Part shown: piece by piece, positions 39,391-47,263 of the stretch
How positions within the stretch are numbered: position 1 is the stretch's first letter
Layout: each line of letters begins with the position of its first letter
Origin: Streptomyces sp. P3
GTDB lineage: Bacteria > Actinomycetota > Actinomycetes > Streptomycetales > Streptomycetaceae
Direction of reading: 5' to 3'
Assembly (NCBI RefSeq): GCF_003032475.1
Contig: NZ_CP028369.1
Coordinates: 6,758,001-6,822,000 of the forward strand
Length of the DNA stretch: 64,000 nucleotides
Notes under the pieces: generated by a model
Databases searched by the model: none
Told to the model about the DNA's origin: nothing
Seen by the model: only the letters and a program-made list of their open reading frames with translations
Translations under genes and position numbers: made by a program

Positions 39391-39648
39391 CCTGGGACCC
39401 TTACCGGCGGTCCCGGTGGTTCCGGCGGTTCCCGGTGGTTGCCGGACGGCGTCCAAGCGCGCCCGCCGTGCCGACGTCCGCCACCGCAAGGACTCACATG
39501 CCACGACGCACACCGCACACGCACGACGCACAGGCGTTGGGCGGGCCCGCACAGGCGCCCGCCCGTCGCTTGCGGCCGCGCATCCGCCGGGCGGGCCCGG
39601 TGACCGGTGAGCACGTCCTCGCCGTACCGCAACTGCCGCCGGACGACC

Positions 39649-40398
39649 TCACGCCCCCACAGCCGCCAGCGCCGGTGTCCGGGCTGTTTCGTAACGTTCC
39701 AGAAGCACCCGGGCCACCTCCGGCGCCGGGCCCAGCACGTCGGCCAGGACGTCCGCCTCGGTCGCTCCGCGCGCGATGCGGTCCGGCAGGAAACCGGGAG
39801 CCAGGACGTACGGCGCGACGGCGACCCGCGCACACCCCAGCGCCCGCAACTCGCGGACCGCGTCCTCGGTGCGCGGCAGAGAGGCGGAGGCGAACGCAGG
39901 CCGCACGGCACACCAACCGGTGCGCCGCCACTCCCGCGCGATTTCTGCGATCACTGCGATCGCCTCCGGGTCGGAGGACCCCGCCGAGGCCAGCACGACC
40001 CCGGTCGAGGACTTGTCGGCGGGCGACAGCCCCGCCTCGTACAACCGCCGTTCCAGCGCGCAGAGCAGCAACGGCGAGGGGCCGAGCACCTCGGCCTGCC
40101 TGATCCGCAGTTGCGGCGGCGCGTCCCGCAGCACCGCCGGGACGTCCGCCTTCGCATGGAACGCGCGGGTCAACAGCAACGGCAGAGCCACGACGTCCCG
40201 CACGCCGTCCGCCGCCAGCGACCTCAGCACCCCGTGGACGGACGGCACGTTGAAGTCGAGGAAACCGGTCTCGACACGCAATCCCGGCCGCAGCGAACGC
40301 ACCCGGCGTACCAGGGCGTGGACGGTCGCCGCATGCCGCGGATCACGGCTGCCGTGGGCGATCACCACCAGGGCGGGGAGAACGGGCTTCTTGTGCAT
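39649..40398 (-). CDS. Sirohydrochlorin chelatase family protein (CbiX/SirB)
   Basis: A 249-residue chelatase with two alpha/beta halves. ALVVIAHGSRDPRHAATVHAL (from residue 9) carries the metal-binding His, and the second half starts near residue 130 (GVVLASAGSSDPEAI). It inserts Fe or Co into sirohydrochlorin. As last gene of the sulfur operon, six bases after ssuC, it most probably makes siroheme for the sulfite reductase encoded first in the operon. Confidence 0.88.
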   Translation of the reverse strand: MHKKPVLPALVVIAHGSRDPRHAATVHALVRRVRSLRPGLRVETGFLDFNVPSVHGVLRSLAADGVRDVVALPLLLTRAFHAKADVPAVLRDAPPQLRIRQAEVLGPSPLLLCALERRLYEAGLSPADKSSTGVVLASAGSSDPEAIAVIAEIAREWRRTGWCAVRPAFASASLPRTEDAVRELRALGCARVAVAPYVLAPGFLPDRIARGATEADVLADVLGPAPEVARVLLERYETARTPALAAVGA

Positions 40399-40404
40399 GG
40401 GACG

Positions 40405-41319
40405 TCAGCTCTTCACCAGCAGGCCGCGGCTGCGCAGCACCCACCGCTCGAGCGGACTGAAGATCAGCAGATCGATCGCGATGCCGACGAACAGGATGAG
40501 CAGGATCGCCTCGAACACCATCGACATGTCACTGGCGTTGCGCCCGTTCTCCAGCAACTGGCCGAGGCCGACGCCGAGATCGGGGAACGACGCGATGATC
40601 TCCGCCGCCATCAGCGAACGCCACGAGAACGCCCAGCCCTGCTTCAGACCCGCCACATAGCCCGGCAGCGCGGCCGGCAGCGTGATGTACACGGTGCCCT
40701 TCAGCCCCGTCGCCCCCATCGTGCGGCCCGCCCGCAGGAACAGCGGCGACACCTGGTCGACGCCGGAGACCAGTCCGTTGGCGATGGACGGCACCGCGCC
40801 CAGCAGGATCACCGCGTACATCATCGAGTTGTTCAGACCCAGCCACAGCACGGCCGGCGGCACCCACGCCACCGACGGCAGCGACTGCAGCCCGGACAGG
40901 ATCGGCCCGATGGCCGCCCGCACGAACTTCACCCGCGCCACCAGCAGGCCCAGCGGGGTGCCGATCGCCAGGGCGAACAGGAAGCCGAGCAGTCCGCGCG
41001 AGACGCTCGTCCAGATGTACCCGAGCAACTCGCCCTGGAGCCATGCCCGGCGGAGCGTGTGCCAGACGTCCAGCGGGGAGACCAGCTTGGTCGGGTCGTC
41101 GACCGTCCGATAGGTGATCTGCCAGACGACCAGCAGCAGCGCCGTCGCGACGACCGGCGGCAGGATCTTGTCGACCAGGGTCCGCCGGAAGGGCACCCGC
41201 GCGGCGGGCGCGACGACGTCCAGCGCGTCGAGCCCCGCCTCCACACCGGCCAGCCCGCCGGCGTCGGCCTTCGTATCGGTGCCCTTGGCCACCGTCGTCC
41301 TCGTCTCAGTGCTGGCCAT
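40405..41319 (-). CDS. ssuC: ABC transporter permease, sulfonate/sulfate type
   Basis: A 304-residue inner-membrane permease of the SsuC/TauC group with about six helices after a 45-residue cytoplasmic extension. The EAA loop that contacts the ATPase is TLPAALPGYVAGLKQGWAFSW (near residue 210). Start 41319 has GGGGAGAT upstream and overlaps the ssuB stop by 14 bases; a GTG at 41337 is a weaker alternative. It works with SsuA and SsuB to import an organic or inorganic sulfur anion. Confidence 0.88.
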   Translation of the reverse strand: MASTETRTTVAKGTDTKADAGGLAGVEAGLDALDVVAPAARVPFRRTLVDKILPPVVATALLLVVWQITYRTVDDPTKLVSPLDVWHTLRRAWLQGELLGYIWTSVSRGLLGFLFALAIGTPLGLLVARVKFVRAAIGPILSGLQSLPSVAWVPPAVLWLGLNNSMMYAVILLGAVPSIANGLVSGVDQVSPLFLRAGRTMGATGLKGTVYITLPAALPGYVAGLKQGWAFSWRSLMAAEIIASFPDLGVGLGQLLENGRNASDMSMVFEAILLILFVGIAIDLLIFSPLERWVLRSRGLLVKS

Positions 41320-42094
41320 GACGGCGGATCTCCCCACGCAGGACTTCGGTGATCTCCAGGGACAGTTCCGCCACCGGGGCGTCCTCGATCCGGCGCGGCT
41401 GCGGGATGTCCACCGTCCACTCGCGCGCCACCCGGCCGGGCCGCGAGGACAGCAGGACGACGCGCTGTGCGAGCCGCACCGCCTCCCGCACGTTGTGCGT
41501 GACGAACAGGACGGACAGCCCCGTCTCCTCCCAGATCCGGGTGAGCTCGTCGTGCAGCACGTCCCGCGTGATGGCGTCCAGCGCCGCGAACGGCTCGTCC
41601 ATCAGCAGCAGTTGGCTCTCCTGTGCCAGCGCGCGGGCCATCGCCACTCGCTGCCGCATACCGCCGGAAAGCTCGTGAACACGCTTTCCGTACGCGCCCT
41701 TCAACCGGACCAGCTCGAGCAGCTCCTCGGCCTTGCCGCGCCGCTCGGGCTTCGCGACCCCCCGCAGCTTCAGGGCGAGTTCGATGTTCTTGCCCGCGGT
41801 CAGCCACGGGAACAGCGCGTGTTCCTGGAACATCAGTGCAGGGCGGCCGTCCGTCGTGATGGACCCGGCGGTGGGCCGGTCGAGGCCGGCCACCAGGTTC
41901 AGCAGGGTGGACTTGCCGCAGCCCGACGCCCCGAGCAGGGTGACGAACTCGCCGGGCGCGACATCGAGGGTGATGTCGTCCAGTACGAGCTGCTGCCCGC
42001 CCGGACCCGCGAAGGACTTCGAGACGTGGTCGAGGCGTGCCGCGAACGCCACGGACTCGGTGGGCTCGGCGGCCTTGGCGAAGGTCGTGGCCAT
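41306..42094 (-). CDS. ssuB: ABC transporter ATP-binding protein, sulfonate/sulfate type
   Basis: A 262-residue ATPase. Walker A is GASGCGKST (about residue 46), the Q-loop is LMFQEHALFPWL, the signature LSGGMRQR, Walker B LLLMDEP and the H-loop VLFVTHN. The ATG at 42094 is chosen because a perfect AGGAGGTGA lies upstream; the ATG at 42117 overlaps the ssuA stop and lacks a site. It powers the SsuC permease. Confidence 0.92.
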   Translation of the reverse strand: MATTFAKAAEPTESVAFAARLDHVSKSFAGPGGQQLVLDDITLDVAPGEFVTLLGASGCGKSTLLNLVAGLDRPTAGSITTDGRPALMFQEHALFPWLTAGKNIELALKLRGVAKPERRGKAEELLELVRLKGAYGKRVHELSGGMRQRVAMARALAQESQLLLMDEPFAALDAITRDVLHDELTRIWEETGLSVLFVTHNVREAVRLAQRVVLLSSRPGRVAREWTVDIPQPRRIEDAPVAELSLEITEVLRGEIRRHGQH

Positions 42095-42114
42095 GGTCGT
42101 CACCTCCTGGGGAC

Positions 42115-43245
42115 TCATCGGGACTTCGGTCGGTCGACACCCAGACCGGCGTCGTCGACGGCGGACTCGCCCTCGGCCTCGAGGACCTTGTTCAGGATCG
42201 TCAGGTCGTAGATGCCCTCGAGGTCGGGCTTCTCCAGCAGGCCCGCCTCGACGGCGTGCGCCGCCTCGGCGTCGAGGGTGGCCGCCAGCGGGTCGTCGGT
42301 GAACCTGATCGACTGCCACGCCGGGTCCAGCACGTCGGCGGGCAGCGCCTTGCCGGTGTCCGTCTCCAGCTGCCTGTTCGCCGCGGCCCTCGCCTTCGCC
42401 GGATTGGCGCCGATCCACCTGTTGGTCTCCACCGAGCCCTTCAGCACGGCCTCCACGACCTTCGGGTGCTTCTCGAGGAACTTCTGCGACACGATGACGT
42501 TCGTGATCACGAACTTCCCGCCGGGCCACAGCGACGCCTCGTCCAGCAGCACCCTGCCGCCCTCGGCGACCAGCCTCGAGGCGGTCGGCTCCGGCACCCA
42601 GGCGCCGTCCACCGACCCCGACCTGAACGCGTCCGGCGTCACCTTGTTGTCGCTGCGGACGACGGTCACGTCACCCTTGCCGCTCTGCGCGTCGACCTTC
42701 CAGCCCTGCTCCGCGATCCAGTGCAAGAACGCCACATCCTGCGTGTTTCCGAGCTGAGGCGTCGCGATCCTCTTGCCCTTGACGTCCTCGAGCGAGGTGA
42801 TCTTGTCCGGATCCACCACCAGCTTCACCCCGCCGGACGCCGAGCCCCCCACGATGCGCAGGCTCCTGCCGTCGGACTTGGCGTAGCCGTTGATCGCAGG
42901 GGACGGACCGATCCAGCCGATGTCGAGGGAACCGGCGTTCAACGCCTCGATCTCCGAGGGGCCCGCGTTGAACGTCGCGTACGACGCCTTGGTGGCGCCC
43001 AGAGCCTGCTGCAGGATGCCCTGTTCACGGCCGACGAGCGCCGTCGCGTGCGTCAGGTTGCCGAAGTACCCGATGCGCACGGTGTCGAGCCCGTCGATCT
43101 TCCGCGCCCCGGCGGCTACCTGCTCGTTGGCGTTGCCCTCCTTGGCCTGCGAACCGTAACCGCAGGCCGCGAGGGCGAGCAGGGGCAGCGCCGCTAGGGC
43201 CGCGACGCCGCGGCGAAGCCGTGACAGGGGGAGACTGGCAGGCAC
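42115..43245 (-). CDS. ssuA: ABC substrate-binding lipoprotein, sulfonate/sulfate type
   Basis: A 376-residue lipoprotein (lipobox LAAC near residue 25-28). The mature part has the SsuA/TauA/NrtA fold: VRIGYFGNLTHATALVG, DIGWIGPSPAINGY, GKRIATPQLGNTQDVAF and DGAWVPEPTASRLV. It binds the imported anion outside the membrane. The start is the GTG at 43245 with GAGGAAC upstream. No sulfonate monooxygenase (ssuD) is nearby, so sulfate or another sulfur anion is as likely as sulfonate. Confidence 0.9.
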   Translation of the reverse strand: MPASLPLSRLRRGVAALAALPLLALAACGYGSQAKEGNANEQVAAGARKIDGLDTVRIGYFGNLTHATALVGREQGILQQALGATKASYATFNAGPSEIEALNAGSLDIGWIGPSPAINGYAKSDGRSLRIVGGSASGGVKLVVDPDKITSLEDVKGKRIATPQLGNTQDVAFLHWIAEQGWKVDAQSGKGDVTVVRSDNKVTPDAFRSGSVDGAWVPEPTASRLVAEGGRVLLDEASLWPGGKFVITNVIVSQKFLEKHPKVVEAVLKGSVETNRWIGANPAKARAAANRQLETDTGKALPADVLDPAWQSIRFTDDPLAATLDAEAAHAVEAGLLEKPDLEGIYDLTILNKVLEAEGESAVDDAGLGVDRPKSR

Positions 43246-43374
43246 CGGGAGGGGTTCCTCTCGTCGGCCCGGCGGTCACGGTCTCTCAGGTCGTGGCCGG
43301 GAGCTCGGCAAAGGGTTTTCGTCGTTTCCACGACGGCGGGAGGGGCGGGCGGGCGCGCAGGCGGTGCGCGTACG

Positions 43375-43479
43375 TCAGCGCGCACATCGCGCGACTCCGC
43401 CCTGCCCGCTGCCGAGGGCGCCGCTGCCCACCCGGCCGCCCTCCTTCGCGAACGTCGCGTAGACGTCGGTCGCGGCCAC
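43375..43479 (-). CDS. Possible 34-residue small ORF between cysN and ssuA
   Basis: A GTG two bases after the cysN stop opens a 34-codon frame with high third-position GC, ending RCAR. No clear family or ribosome site is seen. It could be a regulatory small ORF or chance. The remaining 43246-43374 is non-coding. Confidence 0.2.
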   Translation of the reverse strand: MAATDVYATFAKEGGRVGSGALGSGQGGVARCAR

Positions 43480-43481
43480 GG

Positions 43482-44816
43482 TCAGAAGTCCCAGCCGTCG
43501 TCGTCGAGCGCGTCCTTGACCGGCTCCGGCGACGCGAACGACTCGCCGACCATGCCCGCGGTGAGCGTCGTGCCGTCGGCCGGGTCGATCAGGATGAACG
43601 AGCCGGTACGGCGCGAGTCGGCGTAGGAATCCACCGGAAGCGGTTGTGCGGTGCGGATCTTCACCCGGCCGATGTCGTTGGCGACGAGCTGTCCCGGATG
43701 CGGGTGCAGGGACAGGTCGTCGAGCGTGAGACGGGACGGGATGTCCTTCACGATCGCCTTGACGGTGCGGGTGCCGTGCTTGATCAGCACCCGGTGCCCG
43801 ACGGTCAGCGGCTGGTCGGCGACATGGCACACGGTCGCCTCGACGTCCTGGGTGGTGGCCGGCGCGTCCTTGGTGGGCACGATCAGGTCGCCGCGCGAGA
43901 CGTCGACGTCGTCGGCGAGCAGCACGGTCACCGACTGCGTCGTCCACGCCACGTCCACCGGCTCGCCCAGCAGGTCGATGCCGGAGATCGTCGACGTGCG
44001 GCCGGACGGCAGGACGGTCACCGGCTCGCCGACCCGGAAGGTGCCCGCGGCGATCTGGCCCGCGTAGCCCCGGTAGTCCGGGTGCTCGGCGGTCTGCGGC
44101 CGGATCACGTACTGGACGGGCAGCCGGGCGTGGCAGTGCGCGAGGTCGTGACTGACCGGAACCGTTTCCAGGTGTTCCAGGAACGTCGGCCCGCCGTACC
44201 AGTCCATGTTCGCCGACGGATCCACCACGTTGTCGCCGGCCAGTGCCGAGATCGGGATGGCGGTCACCTCGGGAACGCCGAGCTCGCTCGCGTACGCCGT
44301 GAACTCCTCGGCGATCGCCGCGAACACCGGCTCCCGGTAGTCGACCAGGTCCATCTTGTTGACGGCGAGAACGACGTGCGGGACCCGGAGCAGGGCCGCG
44401 ATCGCCGCGTGCCGGCGGGTCTGCTCGACGACGCCGTTGCGGGCGTCGACCAGGATCACCGTCAGCTCCGCCGTGGAGGCGCCCGTCACCATGTTGCGGG
44501 TGTACTGCACGTGACCTGGGGTGTCGGCCAGGATGAACCGGCGCCGGGGTGTCGCGAAGTAGCGGTAGGCCACGTCGATGGTGATGCCCTGCTCGCGTTC
44601 GGCGCGCAGCCCGTCGGTGAGGAGCGCCAGGTCGGGCGCTTCCTGCCCGCGGCTCGCCGAGGCGCGCTCGACGGCCTCCAGCTGGTCGCTCAGGATCGAC
44701 TTGGAGTCGTGCAGCAGCCTGCCCACCAGGGTGGACTTGCCGTCGTCGACGGAGCCGGCGGTGGCGAACCGCAACAGGGTCGTGGCCGAGAGTTCCTCGG
44801 AGGTGATCGTGCTCAT
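43482..44816 (-). CDS. cysN: Sulfate adenylyltransferase subunit 1 (GTPase)
   Basis: A 444-residue elongation-factor-like GTPase that drives ATP sulfurylase. The G motifs are GSVDDGKST (residues 21-29), DTPGH and NKMD; the C-terminal beta-barrel domains follow (GYAGQIAAGTFRVGEPVTVL). It forms ATP sulfurylase with CysD, whose stop lies two bases before this ATG, and is not fused to CysC, which is a separate gene here. Confidence 0.95.
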   Translation of the reverse strand: MSTITSEELSATTLLRFATAGSVDDGKSTLVGRLLHDSKSILSDQLEAVERASASRGQEAPDLALLTDGLRAEREQGITIDVAYRYFATPRRRFILADTPGHVQYTRNMVTGASTAELTVILVDARNGVVEQTRRHAAIAALLRVPHVVLAVNKMDLVDYREPVFAAIAEEFTAYASELGVPEVTAIPISALAGDNVVDPSANMDWYGGPTFLEHLETVPVSHDLAHCHARLPVQYVIRPQTAEHPDYRGYAGQIAAGTFRVGEPVTVLPSGRTSTISGIDLLGEPVDVAWTTQSVTVLLADDVDVSRGDLIVPTKDAPATTQDVEATVCHVADQPLTVGHRVLIKHGTRTVKAIVKDIPSRLTLDDLSLHPHPGQLVANDIGRVKIRTAQPLPVDSYADSRRTGSFILIDPADGTTLTAGMVGESFASPEPVKDALDDDGWDF

Positions 44817-44818
44817 GC

Positions 44819-45757
44819 TTAGAAGTACCCCTCGCGCTTGCGGTCTTCCATCGCGGCCTCGGACATCTTGTCGTCGGCGCGGGTCGCGCCGCGCTCGGTC
44901 AGCCGGGAGGCGGCGATCTCGGCGATGACGTCGTCCAGCGTCACCGCGTCGGAGTCGACGGCGCCGGTGCAGGACATGTCACCGACGGTGCGGTAACGCA
45001 CGAGACGCTTTTCGACCGTTTCCCCGTCCTTGGGGCCGCCCCACTCGCCGGCGGTCAGCCACATGCCGGCCCGCCGGAACACCTCCCGCTCGTGCGCGAA
45101 GTAGATCTCCGGCAGTTCGATGCCCTCACGGGCGATGTACTGCCAGACGTCCAGCTCGGTCCAGTTGGAGAGCGGGAAGACCCGGACGTGCTCGCCGGGG
45201 GCGTGGCGGCCGTTGTACAGGTTCCACAGCTCGGGCCGCTGGCGACGCGGGTCCCACTGCGAGAACTCGTCGCGCAGGGAGAACACCCGCTCCTTGGCGC
45301 GTGCCTTCTCCTCGTCGCGCCGGCCCCCGCCGAAGACCGCGTCGAACCTCTCGGCCTGGATCTTCTCCGTGAGCGGCAGCGTCTGGAGCGGGTTGCGGGT
45401 GCCGTCCGGACGCTCCCTGAGCGCCCCGCGGTCGATGTACTCCTGCACGGAGGCCACATGGAGGCGCAGCCCGTGCTCGGCGACCACCCGGTCGCGGTAC
45501 TCCAGGACCTCGGGGAAGTTGTGCCCGGTGTCCACGTGCAGCAGCGAGAAGGGGACGGCGGCCGGGGCGAACGCCTTCAGCGCCAGGTGCAGCATGACGA
45601 TGGAGTCCTTGCCGCCGGAGAACAGGATCACCGGCCGCTCGAACTCGCCCGCCACCTCGCGGAAGATGTGCACCGCCTCGGACTCCAGGGAGTCCAGGTG
45701 GCTGAGGGCGTACGGGCTGACCGTGCCCTCCTCGGTGTCGGCGACGGTCGTCGTCAC
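44819..45757 (-). CDS. cysD: Sulfate adenylyltransferase subunit 2
   Basis: A 312-residue enzyme that adenylates sulfate to APS. The PP-loop ILFSGGKDSIVMLHL is near residue 43; LLHVDTGHNFPEVLEYRD and VFGGGRRDEEKARAKERVFS are typical. The start is the GTG at 45757, which overlaps the cysC stop (GTGA), so the two are coupled. It is followed by cysN. Confidence 0.96.
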   Translation of the reverse strand: MTTTVADTEEGTVSPYALSHLDSLESEAVHIFREVAGEFERPVILFSGGKDSIVMLHLALKAFAPAAVPFSLLHVDTGHNFPEVLEYRDRVVAEHGLRLHVASVQEYIDRGALRERPDGTRNPLQTLPLTEKIQAERFDAVFGGGRRDEEKARAKERVFSLRDEFSQWDPRRQRPELWNLYNGRHAPGEHVRVFPLSNWTELDVWQYIAREGIELPEIYFAHEREVFRRAGMWLTAGEWGGPKDGETVEKRLVRYRTVGDMSCTGAVDSDAVTLDDVIAEIAASRLTERGATRADDKMSEAAMEDRKREGYF

Positions 45758-46290
45758 GCCAGTCCCCTCTCGCTGAGCAGGGCGTACACCGACGCCGCGG
45801 ACTCCTGCACGGTCTGGTCCTGGGACTCGATCCGCAGATCGGGCGCCTCGGGGGCCTCGTAGGGGTCGTCGACCCCGGTGAGTCCGGTCAGCTCGCCCGC
45901 CGCCTGCTTGGCGTACAGGCCCTTCACGTCACGGACCGAGCACACCTCGACCGGAGTCGCCACGTGCACCTCCAGGTAACCGGTTGCGCTCTCCTGGTGA
46001 CGCTTGCGCACGGCCTCACGGCTGTCCGCGTACGGCGCGATCACCGGGACGAGCACCTTGACTCCGTTGCGGGCCAGCAGCTCGGCCAGGAAACCGATGC
46101 GCTGCACGTTCGCGTGCCGGTCCTCGCGGCTGAAACCGAGGCCGGCGGAGATGAACTCGCGGATCTCGTCGCCGTCGAGCACCTCGACGAGGTGGCCCTC
46201 CTCGCGCAGCCGGCCGGCCAGCTCGAACGCGATGGTGGTCTTGCCGGCACTCGGCAGACCCGTGAGCCAGACGGTGGCTCCGGTCGTCAC
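45754..46290 (-). CDS. cysC: Adenylylsulfate (APS) kinase
   Basis: A 178-residue kinase that turns APS into PAPS. Walker A is GLPSAGKTT (residues 10-18), with DGDEIREF and FSREDRHANVQRIGF downstream, then LYAKQAAGE. The GTG at 46290 is preferred: GGGAG lies six bases upstream and the protein then starts as family members do (TTGATVWLTG). A longer ATG at 46362 would add a low-complexity leader. The presence of an APS kinase beside a CysH with iron-sulfur motifs is discussed separately. Confidence 0.94.
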   Translation of the reverse strand: MTTGATVWLTGLPSAGKTTIAFELAGRLREEGHLVEVLDGDEIREFISAGLGFSREDRHANVQRIGFLAELLARNGVKVLVPVIAPYADSREAVRKRHQESATGYLEVHVATPVEVCSVRDVKGLYAKQAAGELTGLTGVDDPYEAPEAPDLRIESQDQTVQESAASVYALLSERGLA

Positions 46291-46367
46291 GTGGTTCTCC
46301 CGGTTCGTAGGGGGATGGGGGGTGCCGCCGGGGGCGGCGCTGTTCGTGGAGGTCGCGGTCATGGCGG

Positions 46368-47078
46368 TCAGCCGTGCAGTCCGCACTCGGTCTTCCCGCG
46401 TCCCGCCCAGCGCCCGGCGCGCGCGTCCTCGCCCTCGAGGACCCGGCGGGTGCACGGGGCGCAGCCGACGGAGGTGTAGCCGTCCATCAGCAGGGGGTTG
46501 GACAGTACGCCGTGCTCCGTGATGTAGGCGTCGACGTCGTCCTGGGTCCAGCGGGCGATCGGCGAGATCTTGACCTTCTGGCGCTTGTCGTCCCAGCCGA
46601 CGACCGGGGTGTTCGCCCGGGTCGGCGACTCGTCGCGCCGCAGCCCGGTGGCCCAGGCGCGGTAGCCGTGCAGCCCCTCCTCCAGCGGCTGCACCTTGCG
46701 CATCCTGCAGCACAGGTCGGGATCGCGGTCGTGCAACTTCGGCCCGAACTCGGCGTCCTGCTCGGCCACCGTCTGGCGCGGGGTGAGCGTGATGACGTTG
46801 ACGTCCATCACGGCCTCGACCGCGTCCCGGGTGCCGATGGTCTCGGGGAAGTGGTAACCGGTGTCGAGGAACACCACGTCCACGCCCCCCAGGACGCGGG
46901 ACGCGAGGTGCGCGACCACGGCGTCCTCCATGGAGGACGTCACACAGAACTGCCTGCCGAAGGTGTCCACCGCCCACCGCAGGATCTCGAGCGCCGACGC
47001 GTCCTCGAGGTCGCGGCCCGCCTGCTCGGCCAGCGCCTTCAACTCGTCGGTCGTACGGCCTTCCTGAAGCGTCGTCAT
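46368..47078 (-). CDS. cysH: APS/PAPS reductase with [4Fe-4S] cysteines
   Basis: A 236-residue thiol-dependent reductase that makes sulfite. The PP-loop-like SSMEDAVVAHL, FLDTGYHFPETIGTRD and the arginine motif are present. Cys-Cys in DLCCRMRKVQPL and CxxC in VGCAPCTRRVLEGED are the ligands of the [4Fe-4S] cluster of APS-type reductases; the catalytic Cys is in the C-terminal ECGLHG. Such CysH proteins usually reduce APS, while cluster-free ones use PAPS. The ATG overlaps the stop of the small upstream gene (ATGA); GGGAGGGG lies upstream. Confidence 0.94.
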   Translation of the reverse strand: MTTLQEGRTTDELKALAEQAGRDLEDASALEILRWAVDTFGRQFCVTSSMEDAVVAHLASRVLGGVDVVFLDTGYHFPETIGTRDAVEAVMDVNVITLTPRQTVAEQDAEFGPKLHDRDPDLCCRMRKVQPLEEGLHGYRAWATGLRRDESPTRANTPVVGWDDKRQKVKISPIARWTQDDVDAYITEHGVLSNPLLMDGYTSVGCAPCTRRVLEGEDARAGRWAGRGKTECGLHG

Positions 47079-47263
47079 ATCCGGTCCCCTCCCGTTTCGG
47101 TGCGCTGAACGCCTCGGGACAGCAGCCCGAGGAACTTCAGCTGGAATGCGCGGTTGCACGCCGCGCATTCCCAGGCGCCGTGGCCGCCCTGTGCGGCCTC
47201 GCTCGGACGCAGGTCCTCGTCGCCGCAGTAGGGGCAGTGGAAAGGGGCGGCCCGCTCACTCAT
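47075..47263 (-). CDS. Small two-CxxC zinc-ribbon protein of the sulfur operon
   Basis: A 62-residue protein with CPYCGDEDLRP and WECAACNRAFQLKFLG. The two CxxC pairs are 23 residues apart and should bind one zinc or iron. It is coupled by ATGA overlaps to cysI upstream and cysH downstream, so it is made in step with the two reductases. A role in redox transfer, cluster assembly or regulation is possible; none is known to me. Confidence 0.85.
   Translation of the reverse strand: MSERAAPFHCPYCGDEDLRPSEAAQGGHGAWECAACNRAFQLKFLGLLSRGVQRTETGGDRI

Noticed and set aside
39498..39700. Plus-strand ORF from the ATG at 39498 (starts MPRRTPHTHDAQ)
   Set aside because: It runs into the sirohydrochlorin chelatase gene on the other strand, is Pro/Arg-rich, lacks a ribosome site and has mediocre codon bias.
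44819..46290. Fused CysNC arrangement
   Set aside because: cysC and cysN are separate frames with cysD between them; each has its own start.
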